Source: Phycisphaerales bacterium UBA3158 (GTDB lineage: Bacteria > Planctomycetota > Phycisphaerae > Phycisphaerales > SM1A02). From it: 42,288 nucleotides of DNA. Made by a program: the position numbers and the translations under genes. The stretch spans positions 1 through 42,288 of the forward strand of contig DEYM01000001.1 in NCBI GenBank assembly GCA_002364555.1, in the 5' to 3' direction. Below the pieces are notes generated by a model. That model ran no database searches. It was not told where the DNA came from and worked only from the letters and a program-made list of their open reading frames with translations. This document shows positions 16,852-24,974 of the stretch, piece after piece (positions within the stretch are counted from its first letter, which is position 1; every line of letters starts with the position of its first letter).

Positions 16852-17799
16852 ATGATGTTCTCAAGGATGAGAAGCACGACATCGGTATATCGGCAACGAC
16901 CTGATCGTATTGGCATGGTCATGGCGGCGATCCTCTGCCTGTCATTCGGGCTGTTCATGCCCGGCTGCATAATGGAGGATTTCAACGACCTCGGAGACAC
17001 CTTCTTCTCCAAGTCCCCGGCTGAAGCGGCTCGGGATGCGCTGGATCCGTACAATCCGGATCTGAGACGCGAAGGGGTGGTGCTCCTCTCCAATGCCCCC
17101 TTCGGTGGCGTCGACGCCTACCTCAAGATGTATCGCGACTATGTCGAGAACGATCCCGACCCACTGGTCAGAGGTGCGGCCATCACGGCGCTCTCCAGAC
17201 ATGGTGATGCCGAGGACGCCATGGTCATCGCACCCTTCCTGAGTCGTGAGGTGGAGGAGAACGAGACCGTGCGCTGGTATGCGGCACTGGCTCTTCAGAG
17301 GCTTCACAATGTCGAGGTCATTTCCGTCCTGGAGAAATCAATCCGCGACGAGGAGGAGACGGGTGAAATCAGAGCAGCCGTCTGCATCGCACTTGGCCAA
17401 TATCCAGAGGATCGCGTCGTCCAGATGCTGTTCTTCGGACTCGATGCTCGAGAACTCTCCGTGAACATCGAGGCGGGAGAAGCGCTCTGGCTGCTCACCG
17501 GTGAACAGTTCGGACTGGATCGCGTGGCCTGGCAGAACTGGTACACGGCGGCGTTGGCGAACAAGAACGCCTTCAAGAACCAGCAGGCCTATTTCTATCC
17601 CACCTACGATCGAGACAAGTCATGGTGGGAACATGCCGCCTTCTGGCTGGACTCAAGCTGGGAAAAACCTTCTGCGCCCACTGGCTTGAGATCCCGTGAT
17701 GAACGACGAACCTGGGACGGGCAGGGCGAGCCACCTCAGGAGGCCCTCGAGCAGGATGCCGATCGAAGCGAGTTCGAGACGGTGGATGATCTGCCGTGA
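16852..17799 (+). CDS. HEAT-repeat lipoprotein, function unknown
   Basis: A 315-residue exported protein. A signal peptide with basic head and hydrophobic core ends in a lipobox-like MPGC (C39), so it is probably a lipoprotein. Residues about 60-220 form consecutive HEAT-like helical pairs (DPLVRGAAITALSRHGD, ETVRWYAALALQRLHN, GEIRAAVCIALGQYPED), followed by an aromatic segment (about 228-275) and an acidic, disordered tail. It starts 1 nt after the previous stop (GGAG 4 nt before ATG, 7 nt before the second ATG), and its stop overlaps the next GTG as GTGA. Co-expression with the 15732 membrane protein suggests a joint envelope role; nothing identifies a substrate. Confidence 0.85.
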   Translation: MMFSRMRSTTSVYRQRPDRIGMVMAAILCLSFGLFMPGCIMEDFNDLGDTFFSKSPAEAARDALDPYNPDLRREGVVLLSNAPFGGVDAYLKMYRDYVENDPDPLVRGAAITALSRHGDAEDAMVIAPFLSREVEENETVRWYAALALQRLHNVEVISVLEKSIRDEEETGEIRAAVCIALGQYPEDRVVQMLFFGLDARELSVNIEAGEALWLLTGEQFGLDRVAWQNWYTAALANKNAFKNQQAYFYPTYDRDKSWWEHAAFWLDSSWEKPSAPTGLRSRDERRTWDGQGEPPQEALEQDADRSEFETVDDLP

Positions 17800-18773
17800 C
17801 GTTTCGCTGCGTGCATGTCGAGGATGGGAAGATCGAACTCCAGTCCAGGCCCGATCCCACACCGGAAAAGGGTCAGGCCGTCGTGGAGATCACCAGGAGC
17901 GGCTTGTCCCATCTCGATGCAGCCATCGGCCAGGGAAGGGTCCAGTTCAGAGGTGTTCCTGGTCAGGAAATCGTGGGACGCGTGTCGCAGGTGGATTCCG
18001 AGCACGACGCCTGGACATCAAGTCGGGTTGTCATCGATCCGCTGATCACCTGCGGACAATGCCGTTGGTGTGGAGCGGGTCTCCGATCGCAGTGCAGTGA
18101 GCGTCGCATCATTGGTCGAACCGATGCCGATGGTGGGCTGGCGACCCATGTCGTGGTGCCCATCGATTCCCTCGTGAACATTCCAGATCATGTCGATGAC
18201 GATTCGGCCGTGTTCGCTGTTCCAGTCTCACGGGCGATCCAAGCCGCCCGGCAGGCCACCATCCAGGGGCAGACGTATGTCACGATCGTCGGAGACAATG
18301 CACTGGCCTTGCTGACTGCTCAGGTTCTGGTTCGACTCAATGCTTCAGTTCGAGTCCTTGGAGAGCACGAGACGCTCCTCGATCGCTGTGAACGATGGGG
18401 TATTCGTCATCGTCGTCGCGAGGAAGCGGGCTATCGAGCCGATCAGGACATCGTCGTCGAATGCACTGGTGAGCGGCCAGCAGTGGAGGCAACGCTCGGT
18501 TTCGTTCGCCCCAGAGGCACGATCATCCAGATGATCGCCCCCCGGGTCATCGGGGCCGGAGGCACGCCTCTGGATCTCCAGAAACTCGTCGATGGTGAGA
18601 TTCGACTGATCGGATCGTCATTTGGTCCCATTCGAGAGGCTCTGGACCTGATTGCCACCGATCAGATCGATGTCGTCAGTCTCGTGGGTGTTCGCAAGCG
18701 TCTGGAAGATGTGCCCGCCATTCTCTCGGATCCTCAATTGGCCACTGGTCGCAAGGTGCTCATTGCGCCTTGA
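17796..18773 (+). CDS. Zinc-type MDR dehydrogenase homologue lacking catalytic zinc ligands
   Basis: A 325-residue medium-chain dehydrogenase/reductase. The structural zinc site is intact: C86, C89, C92 and C100 in CGQCRWCGAGLRSQC. The catalytic zinc ligands are not: the usual Cys is S38 (SGLSHLD), the His of the GHE motif is Q57 (PGQEIVG), and the third ligand position (usually the E or C near EPL) is V142 (AVPVSRA). The nucleotide-binding glycine motif is weakened to GDNALA (166-171). The C-terminal part (VVECTGERPAVEATLGFVRPRGTI) is family-like. The GTG start overlaps the previous stop. It may have lost dehydrogenase activity or use another mechanism; substrate unknown. Confidence 0.88.
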   Translation: MTFRCVHVEDGKIELQSRPDPTPEKGQAVVEITRSGLSHLDAAIGQGRVQFRGVPGQEIVGRVSQVDSEHDAWTSSRVVIDPLITCGQCRWCGAGLRSQCSERRIIGRTDADGGLATHVVVPIDSLVNIPDHVDDDSAVFAVPVSRAIQAARQATIQGQTYVTIVGDNALALLTAQVLVRLNASVRVLGEHETLLDRCERWGIRHRRREEAGYRADQDIVVECTGERPAVEATLGFVRPRGTIIQMIAPRVIGAGGTPLDLQKLVDGEIRLIGSSFGPIREALDLIATDQIDVVSLVGVRKRLEDVPAILSDPQLATGRKVLIAP

Positions 18774-18791
18774 CGTTACCCTGTTGGTCTC

Positions 18792-20330
18792 GTGGAATCC
18801 CCATCACACAAAGACAGCACACCATCTGATCCGACCGAACTGATTGAGGCACCCGCTGCGGCGGCTGGTGAAATCAAGTCCGGTCGACTTGCGGGCAAGT
18901 CCCTGGCGGCGGCGATATCGATCGTCGCCTTCCCGGTACTGCTTCAGCAACTCATGGCTGCATTCGTCGGTCTGGCCGACAAGATATTCGCAGGTCATCT
19001 CAAGGAGGACATCGTGATATCGGCCCTCGATGGGGTGGGTGTGGGTTCCTACGTGGGCTGGCTCATCGGAATAGCCATGTCGGGTCTCGGGATCGGTGGC
19101 CAGGCCATCATTGCTCGTTCCATGGGTGCCGGGGATGTCGGTGTCGGTGAAAAGGCATTGGGCCAGGCCATATCGATGAGCGTCGGCTGGGGCATCCTGT
19201 GCGGGTTCGCGATGTGGTTCCTGGCTGATGAACTGGCCAGCATCGGTGAACTGAGTCCGATGGCGTCGGAATTCTGCATTCAGTACGTTCGTGTGTTCGC
19301 CATCTCCATGCCATTCTTCGGTGTTGTGATGGTGGGCGCCATGTGCATGCATGGTGCAGGTGAGACGGTCCGGCCCTTCCTGATCTCCGTCGGCATCAAC
19401 ATCGTGAACGTCAGTTTGTCGTGGATGCTCTGCGGGGCGGACATCGATTTCGGCGATTCCGTCCTGGTCAATCCGTTCAGCTTCGATCTCGACGTTCTTG
19501 GCATCGCGCTCGGCAGCGTCTTCGGCATCTTCGTGGGGGCGGTGCTGACTCTGTTGATACTGTTCAAGGGCATTCGCGATCTCACATTGAAGCCCACCAG
19601 TCTGCTTCTGAGCCCACCCATGGCATGGCGTGTGGTCAAGATCGGAATCCCCAACTTCCTCGAGGGAATGGCGATGTGGACGGCCAATATCTTCGTGCTT
19701 GGCTTCATCGGAACCATTGCGGGCAAGGCCGTCCAGTCCGCTGCCATGGCCTCTGAGGGGGAGGGTTCGACGGATCTTGCCGTAGCTGGTGAAGGTCTTC
19801 AGGGGGCCCACATCATCGCGGTGCAATGGGAGTCGTTCAGTTTTCTTCCCGGCTTCGCGATCGGTATCGCAGCGGGAGCGCTCGCCGGACAGTATCTGGG
19901 AGCGGGCAACCTGGCGATGGCCAAGAAGGCGGTATGGGTCTGTGTTGTGATCGGAATGGCCTTGATGGGGTTGATTGGAATCGGCTTCATCCTCTGGGGT
20001 CAGACCTTGACGTCCATCATTTCCCAGAACACCGTCCATCTGGAGGTCGTCCCGACACTCCTGGTGATCTGTGGCGCGACCCAGATCTTCTTCGCCGCCT
20101 CGATGATCATCAGGCAGGCGCTTCGCGGTACGGGTGACACGGTCTGGGTATTCATCATCACAGTGGTGTCCAGCTATGGAATCCGTCTGCCACTGGCCTG
20201 GTTCCTTGGTGTGCACCTCGAGTGGGGGCTGCCAGGCATATGGATCGGACTCTGTGGTGAGCTGGGTGTGCGCGCCATATTCTTCACCATGCGGTTCGTC
20301 CAGGGTGGCTGGGCGAAACGGGCGATCTGA
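18792..20330 (+). CDS. MATE-family multidrug/sodium antiporter
   Basis: A 512-residue transporter of the MATE type with about twelve membrane helices in two homologous halves. Recognisable are the first-helix region FPVLLQQLMAAFVGLADKIFAG, GIGGQAIIARSMGAGD, MHGAGETVRPFLIS, and the second-half counterparts PNFLEGMAMWTANIFVLG and GIAAGALAGQYLGAGN, RQALRGTGDT. A polar insert (about residues 318-336) extends the loop after the first helix of the second half. Start is GTG, 18 bp after the MDR gene; a TACCCT box ends 9 nt before it, so it may also have its own promoter. Exported substrate cannot be told. Convergent with infC, 21 bp away. Confidence 0.93.
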   Translation: MESPSHKDSTPSDPTELIEAPAAAAGEIKSGRLAGKSLAAAISIVAFPVLLQQLMAAFVGLADKIFAGHLKEDIVISALDGVGVGSYVGWLIGIAMSGLGIGGQAIIARSMGAGDVGVGEKALGQAISMSVGWGILCGFAMWFLADELASIGELSPMASEFCIQYVRVFAISMPFFGVVMVGAMCMHGAGETVRPFLISVGINIVNVSLSWMLCGADIDFGDSVLVNPFSFDLDVLGIALGSVFGIFVGAVLTLLILFKGIRDLTLKPTSLLLSPPMAWRVVKIGIPNFLEGMAMWTANIFVLGFIGTIAGKAVQSAAMASEGEGSTDLAVAGEGLQGAHIIAVQWESFSFLPGFAIGIAAGALAGQYLGAGNLAMAKKAVWVCVVIGMALMGLIGIGFILWGQTLTSIISQNTVHLEVVPTLLVICGATQIFFAASMIIRQALRGTGDTVWVFIITVVSSYGIRLPLAWFLGVHLEWGLPGIWIGLCGELGVRAIFFTMRFVQGGWAKRAI

Positions 20331-20351
20331 CGAAAGAGCCTTGCTCGAGTA

Positions 20352-21041
20352 TCAGTCTTCTGAGGAATCCTTCGTGGATTCAACTGGTGGTGCCGGATCC
20401 GGATTGGCCTGAGGCTCGGACAACGCTTCCTTGGCCTGTGGCTCGGACGGCGATTCCTTGGTCTGCTGCCTCTGGATCTGGCTGATCTTGTTCTTGTCCG
20501 GTGAGAGCAGGATGCTCATGCGTCTGCCGGCCATTCGCGGATCCATCTCCACCTTTGAGATGTCCTCGAGCGTCTTGATCACATGATCCATTCGATCCCG
20601 ACCTCGTTCACGATGAAGCATTTCGCGGCCGCGGAAGTTCTGGACGATCTGGACCTTGTGGCCGTCCATCAGGAACTTCCTCGCTTGCTGAAGCCGTATG
20701 GCGATGTCATGGGGATCGATCTTCATAGAACGTCCAAGGCGGATTTCCTTGGTCTCGATCGATTTCGAGCGAGCACGATTGGCTTTTTCCTTCTTGGACT
20801 GCTCGTATCGATACTTTCCGAAGTCGAGAATGCGGCACACCGGTGGATCGGATTCCGGAGACACCTCCACGAGATCGAGGTCGGCCTCCTTGGCTCGATC
20901 GATCGCATCGCGTACATCGACGACACCGATCATCTCTTCATTCTGATCGATGAGACGAATCGGCGATTTGCGAATCTGGTCGTTGATTCGTGGGAGGTTC
21001 TTGACGTTTTCCTGGGGCTTGAAATAGCGGCGGCGTGCGAT
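20352..21041 (-). CDS. infC: Translation initiation factor IF-3, starting at a non-canonical AUC codon
   Basis: A 229-residue IF-3, which keeps 30S subunits free and discriminates against wrong start codons. The N-domain RINDQIRKSPIRLIDQNEE and C-domain KEIRLGRSMKIDPHDI are clear; a 35-40 residue tail rich in E, P, S and K extends past the usual end. The conserved N-domain lies upstream of the first ATG (20933). Reading back, the frame meets a TGA two codons before an ATC at 21041, with no ATG, GTG or TTG between, and GGAG stands 9 nt before that ATC. An AUC start is therefore required, paralleling the AUU start by which E. coli infC is autoregulated. It follows thrS, as in many bacteria, but rpmI and rplT are absent downstream. 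Confidence 0.93.
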   Translation of the reverse strand: MARRRYFKPQENVKNLPRINDQIRKSPIRLIDQNEEMIGVVDVRDAIDRAKEADLDLVEVSPESDPPVCRILDFGKYRYEQSKKEKANRARSKSIETKEIRLGRSMKIDPHDIAIRLQQARKFLMDGHKVQIVQNFRGREMLHRERGRDRMDHVIKTLEDISKVEMDPRMAGRRMSILLSPDKNKISQIQRQQTKESPSEPQAKEALSEPQANPDPAPPVESTKDSSED

Positions 21042-21318
21042 AACTCAGATCTCCGGATGAAGGAACATGGATGATGACAACACACGATCCAATCGTGCGT
21101 CAGTAGAAGAAATTGAATGAATGCAGCACATCATGCAGGATGAGGGAACGCTGGGCTTTGTTCTGAGGCTTGCAAGGATGCAATGGCTCCAATGGGCTGC
21201 TGGATGCGACGGCTTTCAGGCCGTTTCGAACCAAGAGCGTACCGGGAGCGATAGTCCAGAGCAACATCAAACCCGGCTTTGGGGGTGAATGCAGGGGTTC
21301 TTGTCACGCTGGGCCATC
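21042..21318 (-). other. 277-bp thrS-infC intergenic region (probable infC leader)
   Basis: This is the longest gene-free stretch in the window. On the minus strand it holds a hairpin ACGGC/GCCGT (21209-21224, 6-nt loop), a 6-bp CACGAT/ATCGTG hairpin with a 3-nt loop (21083-21097) about 40 nt before the infC start, and the GGAG ribosome site. No U-tract terminator and no clear -35/-10 pair was found. No protein-like reading frame or tRNA is seen. Confidence 0.5.
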
Positions 21319-23394
21319 TCATGAATCTGGAAAGAGGGTGGTCTTGGCGGTACCGTGGCCACGATCGGCCACTTCGCTCGAGATGGCCTGGACGAAGTCT
21401 TCCAGAGCGACCGCACCGAGATCCTTCTCGATTCCATGGGCTCTCACGCTGACCGTCTGGTTTTCCTCATCTCGAGGGCCGACAACGACGACGTAGGGGA
21501 TCTTGAGTTCGGCCGCCGAGCGAACCTTGGCATTCAATCGTTCGTCGCTGGAATCGAGCCCCGCACGCAGGTCGTTGGCTCGAAGTTCCGCCTGGACCTT
21601 CTTGGCGTACTCGGCCGTCTTGTTGCTCACAGGCAGGACCCGGATCTGCTCGGGGGAAAGCCAGGCCGGGAATGCGCCCGCGTAGTGTTCGATGAGGAAG
21701 CCGATGAATCGTTCCATGGATCCGAACGGGGCACGATGGATCATGACGGGCCTGTGGGACGTGTTGTCCGCTCCGATGTAGGTGAGCTTGAATCGTTCCG
21801 GGAGGTTGTAGTCGACCTGGACCGTGCCAAGCTGCCAGTCCCTGCCGATGGCGTCCCTGACGACGAAGTCGATCTTCGGGCCGTAGAAGGCCGCCTCGCC
21901 TTCCTCCGACTCGAATGGGACACCCAGCAATTCGGCCGCCTCGACGCACGCTGCCTCGGCAAGCTCCCAGTTGGAGGCCTCTCCGACATACTTGTCGCTC
22001 TGGGGATCACGGAGTCCAACTCGAACCCGGTACTGATCGATGCCGAGTGTCTCGAAGATGATCTTGACGAGCTCAAGGCATCCCTGGATCTCGTCCTTGA
22101 TCTGGTCCGGTGTGCAGAACAGATGCCCGTCATCCTGGGTGAAGCCCCGTACCCGCAGCATGCCGCTGAGTTCGCCCGACTGTTCGTGGCGGTACACCGT
22201 TCCGAATTCAGCCAGACGGACGGGAAGGTCCCTGTAGGAACGTTGTTCGCTGGCATAGATGCGGATGTGGTGAGGGCAGTTCATCGGCTTCAGCAGATAC
22301 CCCTCGACCTCACCTGTCTCGAGCCGATTGGAAAGGTCGCCACAGGAGCATCCCTCGGCCGCCATCACGGACATCTGGTCGCGTTCGATGATCGGCGGAT
22401 ACTGGCTGTCCTGGTAATAGGGGAAGTGGCCCGAGGTCCTATAGAGCTCGAGTCGGCCGATATGCGGTGTGAACACCTGATCGTAGCCCTGGCGATACGT
22501 GTGCTTGGAGATGAAGTTCTGGAGCTCCTGGCGAATGATGCTCCCGGCTGGTTTCCAGAGGATGAGCCCCTGGCCGACGGCCTCGTCGATCGTGAACAGT
22601 CGAAGCTGCTTTCCGATGACCCGGTGGTCACGCTTGCGGGCTTCCTCCAGCTGATTGAGATGCTTCTTGAGTTGTTTCTTGTCGGTGAAGGCCGTGCCGT
22701 AGACCCGAGTCAGATTGTCCGACTTCGAATCTCCGTGCCAGTAGCTGGCTGCGATGTTCATCACCTTGAAGGCACCGATTCGTCCAGTCGTTGGAACGTG
22801 GGGGCCCCTGCACAGATCCTCCCAGTTCTTTCCAGGTTCACCCGTCGCGTACCAGGAGAGGGAATCGGAGCCGGCTTCGATGGCTCGTCTTGCATTGTCG
22901 ATCTTGTACTTGCTGCCTTCGGATTCGACCTTTTCAATGCCCTGTTCAGTCGGCATCTCATAGCGGGTGAAGGGGCGTTTCTCATCGATGATCGACTTCA
23001 TTTCCTGTTCGATTCTCTCGAAGTCGTCACTGCTGATGCGTTGGCCGTCCGGGAGCCACATGTCGTAGTAGAACCCGCCATCCACTGGTGGGCCATACAC
23101 GAGCTGAACCTCGGGCCACAGTCGCTCGATGGCCTCCGCCATGACGTGGGCCGCACTATGGCGAATGAGCCAGAGTGCATCATCACTCGATTCGGACTCA
23201 CCCTTGCGAGCCGTGATGATTGAAATCTGGGCGTCCTGTTCGATCGTGAAATGAAGATCCACGAGTTCGCCGTCGACTCTGGCGCCGATGGCCGACTGGG
23301 CAAGGCCCGGACCGATCGATTCCGCCACCTGGGCGGGGGTTACTGGGCCATTGAAGTCACGGGTGGATCCGTCGGGCAGCTGGATGGTGGTCAT
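21319..23394 (-). CDS. thrS: Threonyl-tRNA synthetase
   Basis: A 691-residue class II aminoacyl-tRNA synthetase of normal bacterial length. In order: TGS domain (IQLPDGSTRDF), second additional/editing domain with HSAAHVMAEA, catalytic core with motif 2 YRHEQSGELSGMLRVRGFTQDDGHLF, zinc-site cysteine in MNCPHHI, motif 3 region HRAPFGSMERFIGFLIEHYAG, and a C-terminal anticodon-binding domain. It charges tRNA-Thr in the cytoplasm. It precedes infC by 277 bp on the same strand. The 190-bp region to the divergent nrdR contains a long hairpin and a 14-bp palindrome that could regulate it. Confidence 0.97.
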   Translation of the reverse strand: MTTIQLPDGSTRDFNGPVTPAQVAESIGPGLAQSAIGARVDGELVDLHFTIEQDAQISIITARKGESESSDDALWLIRHSAAHVMAEAIERLWPEVQLVYGPPVDGGFYYDMWLPDGQRISSDDFERIEQEMKSIIDEKRPFTRYEMPTEQGIEKVESEGSKYKIDNARRAIEAGSDSLSWYATGEPGKNWEDLCRGPHVPTTGRIGAFKVMNIAASYWHGDSKSDNLTRVYGTAFTDKKQLKKHLNQLEEARKRDHRVIGKQLRLFTIDEAVGQGLILWKPAGSIIRQELQNFISKHTYRQGYDQVFTPHIGRLELYRTSGHFPYYQDSQYPPIIERDQMSVMAAEGCSCGDLSNRLETGEVEGYLLKPMNCPHHIRIYASEQRSYRDLPVRLAEFGTVYRHEQSGELSGMLRVRGFTQDDGHLFCTPDQIKDEIQGCLELVKIIFETLGIDQYRVRVGLRDPQSDKYVGEASNWELAEAACVEAAELLGVPFESEEGEAAFYGPKIDFVVRDAIGRDWQLGTVQVDYNLPERFKLTYIGADNTSHRPVMIHRAPFGSMERFIGFLIEHYAGAFPAWLSPEQIRVLPVSNKTAEYAKKVQAELRANDLRAGLDSSDERLNAKVRSAAELKIPYVVVVGPRDEENQTVSVRAHGIEKDLGAVALEDFVQAISSEVADRGHGTAKTTLFPDS

Positions 23395-23461
23395 GGTGTT
23401 TTTTCCAAGTACGGGGCAAGGTGAGCAGGATACCCCGATGGCGCTTGATCATGAGGCTGTT

Positions 23462-23504
23462 GGAAGGCATCATCTCAAGTCCTGGCGTTTGATGCGTGCC
23501 TTCC
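23462..23504. promoter_or_regulatory. Long inverted repeat between thrS and nrdR
   Basis: GGAAGGCA (23462-23469) pairs with TGCCTTCC (23497-23504), and CATC (23471-23474) with GATG (23491-23494), giving a 12-bp interrupted stem around a 16-nt loop. It lies about 70 nt upstream of thrS on the minus strand and about 80 nt upstream of nrdR on the plus strand. No T-box consensus is present. Confidence 0.4.
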
Positions 23505-23514
23505 ATGCATGGAA
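23501..23514. promoter_or_regulatory. 14-bp perfect palindrome upstream of nrdR and thrS
   Basis: TTCCATGCATGGAA is a perfect inverted repeat that shares its first four bases with the preceding hairpin arm. Position in a divergent promoter region suggests an operator. It does not resemble the known NrdR box. Confidence 0.35.
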
Positions 23515-23584
23515 CCTTGGTCTTTTCTTTGGGGTCAATGGGCCCATGAGGCCGACATCACAGCCAGAGCCACTGGAGAGTCCC

Positions 23585-24079
23585 ATGATCTGCCCACGCT
23601 GTGGAGCCGACGACGACAAGGTGATTGACAGCCGAGCTGCCGAGGACGGGTACGTCGTACGCCGTCGAAGAGTATGCAACGGCTGTGACCACCGATACAC
23701 CACCTATGAGCGTATCGAGCGTCGTCAGCGACTGGTGGTCGTGAAGAAGGACGGGGCGAGGGTCCAATACGACCGTGGCAACATTCTCCGGGGAATCCAG
23801 GCGGCCTGCGGGAAGCGTCCGATTCCGGAATCGGTGAAGGACGACATCGTGGATGCCATCGAGAGCGAGATTCATCGCGAGTTCGATCGGGAGGTTCCCA
23901 GCCGGGAGATCGGTGAGCGGGTGGCTGCTCGTCTCAGGGTGCTCGATGCCATCGCCTATATCCGATATGCCAGCGAATACCACAGCTTCCGGACGATCGA
24001 CGAATTCGTGGAAGAGGTCACGGAGCTGAAGACGAGGCCTCAGGATTCCGAGGGGCAGGATCACCTCTTCGAGGAATAG
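23585..24079 (+). CDS. nrdR: Transcriptional repressor NrdR
   Basis: A 164-residue regulator that represses ribonucleotide reductase genes in response to ATP/dATP. The N-terminal zinc ribbon C3-x2-C6 ... C31-x2-C34 is intact, followed by RYTTYERIE and the ATP-cone (VVKKDGARVQYDRGNILRGIQAAC). The family begins exactly at M-x-C-P-x-C, and the ATG at 23585 has GGAG 7 nt upstream, so the open frame back to 23288 is not used. No ribonucleotide reductase gene lies in the window. It is convergent with the zinc-ribbon gene, 15 bp away. Confidence 0.96.
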   Translation: MICPRCGADDDKVIDSRAAEDGYVVRRRRVCNGCDHRYTTYERIERRQRLVVVKKDGARVQYDRGNILRGIQAACGKRPIPESVKDDIVDAIESEIHREFDREVPSREIGERVAARLRVLDAIAYIRYASEYHSFRTIDEFVEEVTELKTRPQDSEGQDHLFEE

Positions 24080-24094
24080 CACGTCTTCGAGGCG

Positions 24095-24847
24095 TCACTT
24101 GCTGACTGTTTCGGCCTTCATCTCAGGAGTGATGTAGAGGATTCGCAGGCAGTTCTCGCACTGCATCAGGGAATCGACCGAACCAAGCAGCTTGACGACG
24201 TTGTTGAAGGGCATGTTCACATTGCATGAACTGCAGCAGTACTCCCGTCGCTTCTTGTCTATCTCCTCGACATGAGCCATGGCATCGCCGTCGAAATCAT
24301 CGGCGCACTTGTTGAATGTCTGCAACGGCGATTCGGGGATGACCGCCGCCTTGACATCCCGCTCACGCTGGAGTTCCGAGACGCGTTCGGCGATCTCGGC
24401 CTTTCGCTCCTCGAGTTCGGTGACTGCTCTGGTCAGAAGCTTCTGACGATCGTTCACCGCCTCTTCGAGCGTGGCCAGATCCGAATCGAGATTCTCGATC
24501 TCGGACATTTCAGCCAGAGTCAGTTCGTCGGTTTCGCCACGAGTCTTCTTGAGCGTGTTCATCTCTTCGAGAAAAGCCGAATACTGCTTGGTCGTCTCGG
24601 CGGTGTTGAGTTCGTTGCGAAGCTTCTCGAGTCTCTCATCCATCGCCTTGGTATCGGTCTCGAATCCATTGGCCGTCACCTGTCGCTGCTTGCGACGAGT
24701 CTGGAGTTCCTCCTGGCGTTGCAGCAGCTCGTTCATCTGCCGATTCTGGGCATTGAAGAATGTCTCGGCCGAACCAACGCGAGATTGAAGTCCTCGGAGC
24801 TGACGCTCCACAAGATTGAGTTCCAAGAGGTCGTCTATGAGGCTCAT
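24095..24847 (-). CDS. Coiled-coil protein with C-terminal C4 zinc ribbon
   Basis: A 250-residue protein: long charged coiled coil (about residues 8-165) followed by a zinc ribbon with C205-x2-C208 and C230-x2-C233. The order, with TTKQYSAFLEEMNTLKK in the coiled coil and CENCLRILYI at the end, matches the widespread zf-RING_7/CT398-like family, whose function is poorly known. The ATG at 24847 gives the usual MSLIDDLLEL start; the frame is open to 24895. Cytoplasmic, no signal peptide. Confidence 0.88.
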   Translation of the reverse strand: MSLIDDLLELNLVERQLRGLQSRVGSAETFFNAQNRQMNELLQRQEELQTRRKQRQVTANGFETDTKAMDERLEKLRNELNTAETTKQYSAFLEEMNTLKKTRGETDELTLAEMSEIENLDSDLATLEEAVNDRQKLLTRAVTELEERKAEIAERVSELQRERDVKAAVIPESPLQTFNKCADDFDGDAMAHVEEIDKKRREYCCSSCNVNMPFNNVVKLLGSVDSLMQCENCLRILYITPEMKAETVSK

Positions 24848-24915
24848 CGCTGGTGGGTATCCTTGATCGGTTCGATTGCATTGACTCGTTTTCAACCCAT
24901 CAGTCTACACGCCAG

Positions 24916-24932
24916 AAGCCCGATGGGGGCTT
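24916..24932. terminator. Weak hairpin downstream of cdsA
   Basis: AAGCCC (24916-24921) and GGGCTT (24927-24932) form a 6-bp stem with a 5-nt loop, 43 bp after the cdsA stop. On the minus strand it lacks a U-tract; on the plus strand a short TTTT follows, but no plus-strand gene ends here. Only a tentative terminator. The rest of the 127-bp gap shows nothing definite. Confidence 0.25.
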
Positions 24933-24974
24933 TTGAGCTTGTTATTGAATCGAATACATGTGGTGCCGAGGTCG

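Noticed and set aside
18804..20216. 470-codon minus-strand open frame opposite the MATE gene
   Set aside because: Composition is extremely H/D/R-rich and unlike a membrane or soluble protein; it mirrors the codon bias of the MATE gene.
20352..20933. infC starting at the first ATG
   Set aside because: This would delete the conserved RINDQIR N-domain, which reads intact upstream in the same frame behind a good ribosome site.
21355..23223. Long plus-strand open frame opposite thrS
   Set aside because: It is antisense to a complete threonyl-tRNA synthetase and has no recognisable domain; long antisense frames are common at this GC content.
23288..23584. N-terminal extension of NrdR
   Set aside because: The family starts at the zinc ribbon, and the ATG at 23585 has its own ribosome site.
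23395..23584. T-box riboswitch in the thrS leader
   Set aside because: No AGGGTGG-like T-box sequence or specifier stem is recognisable on the minus strand.
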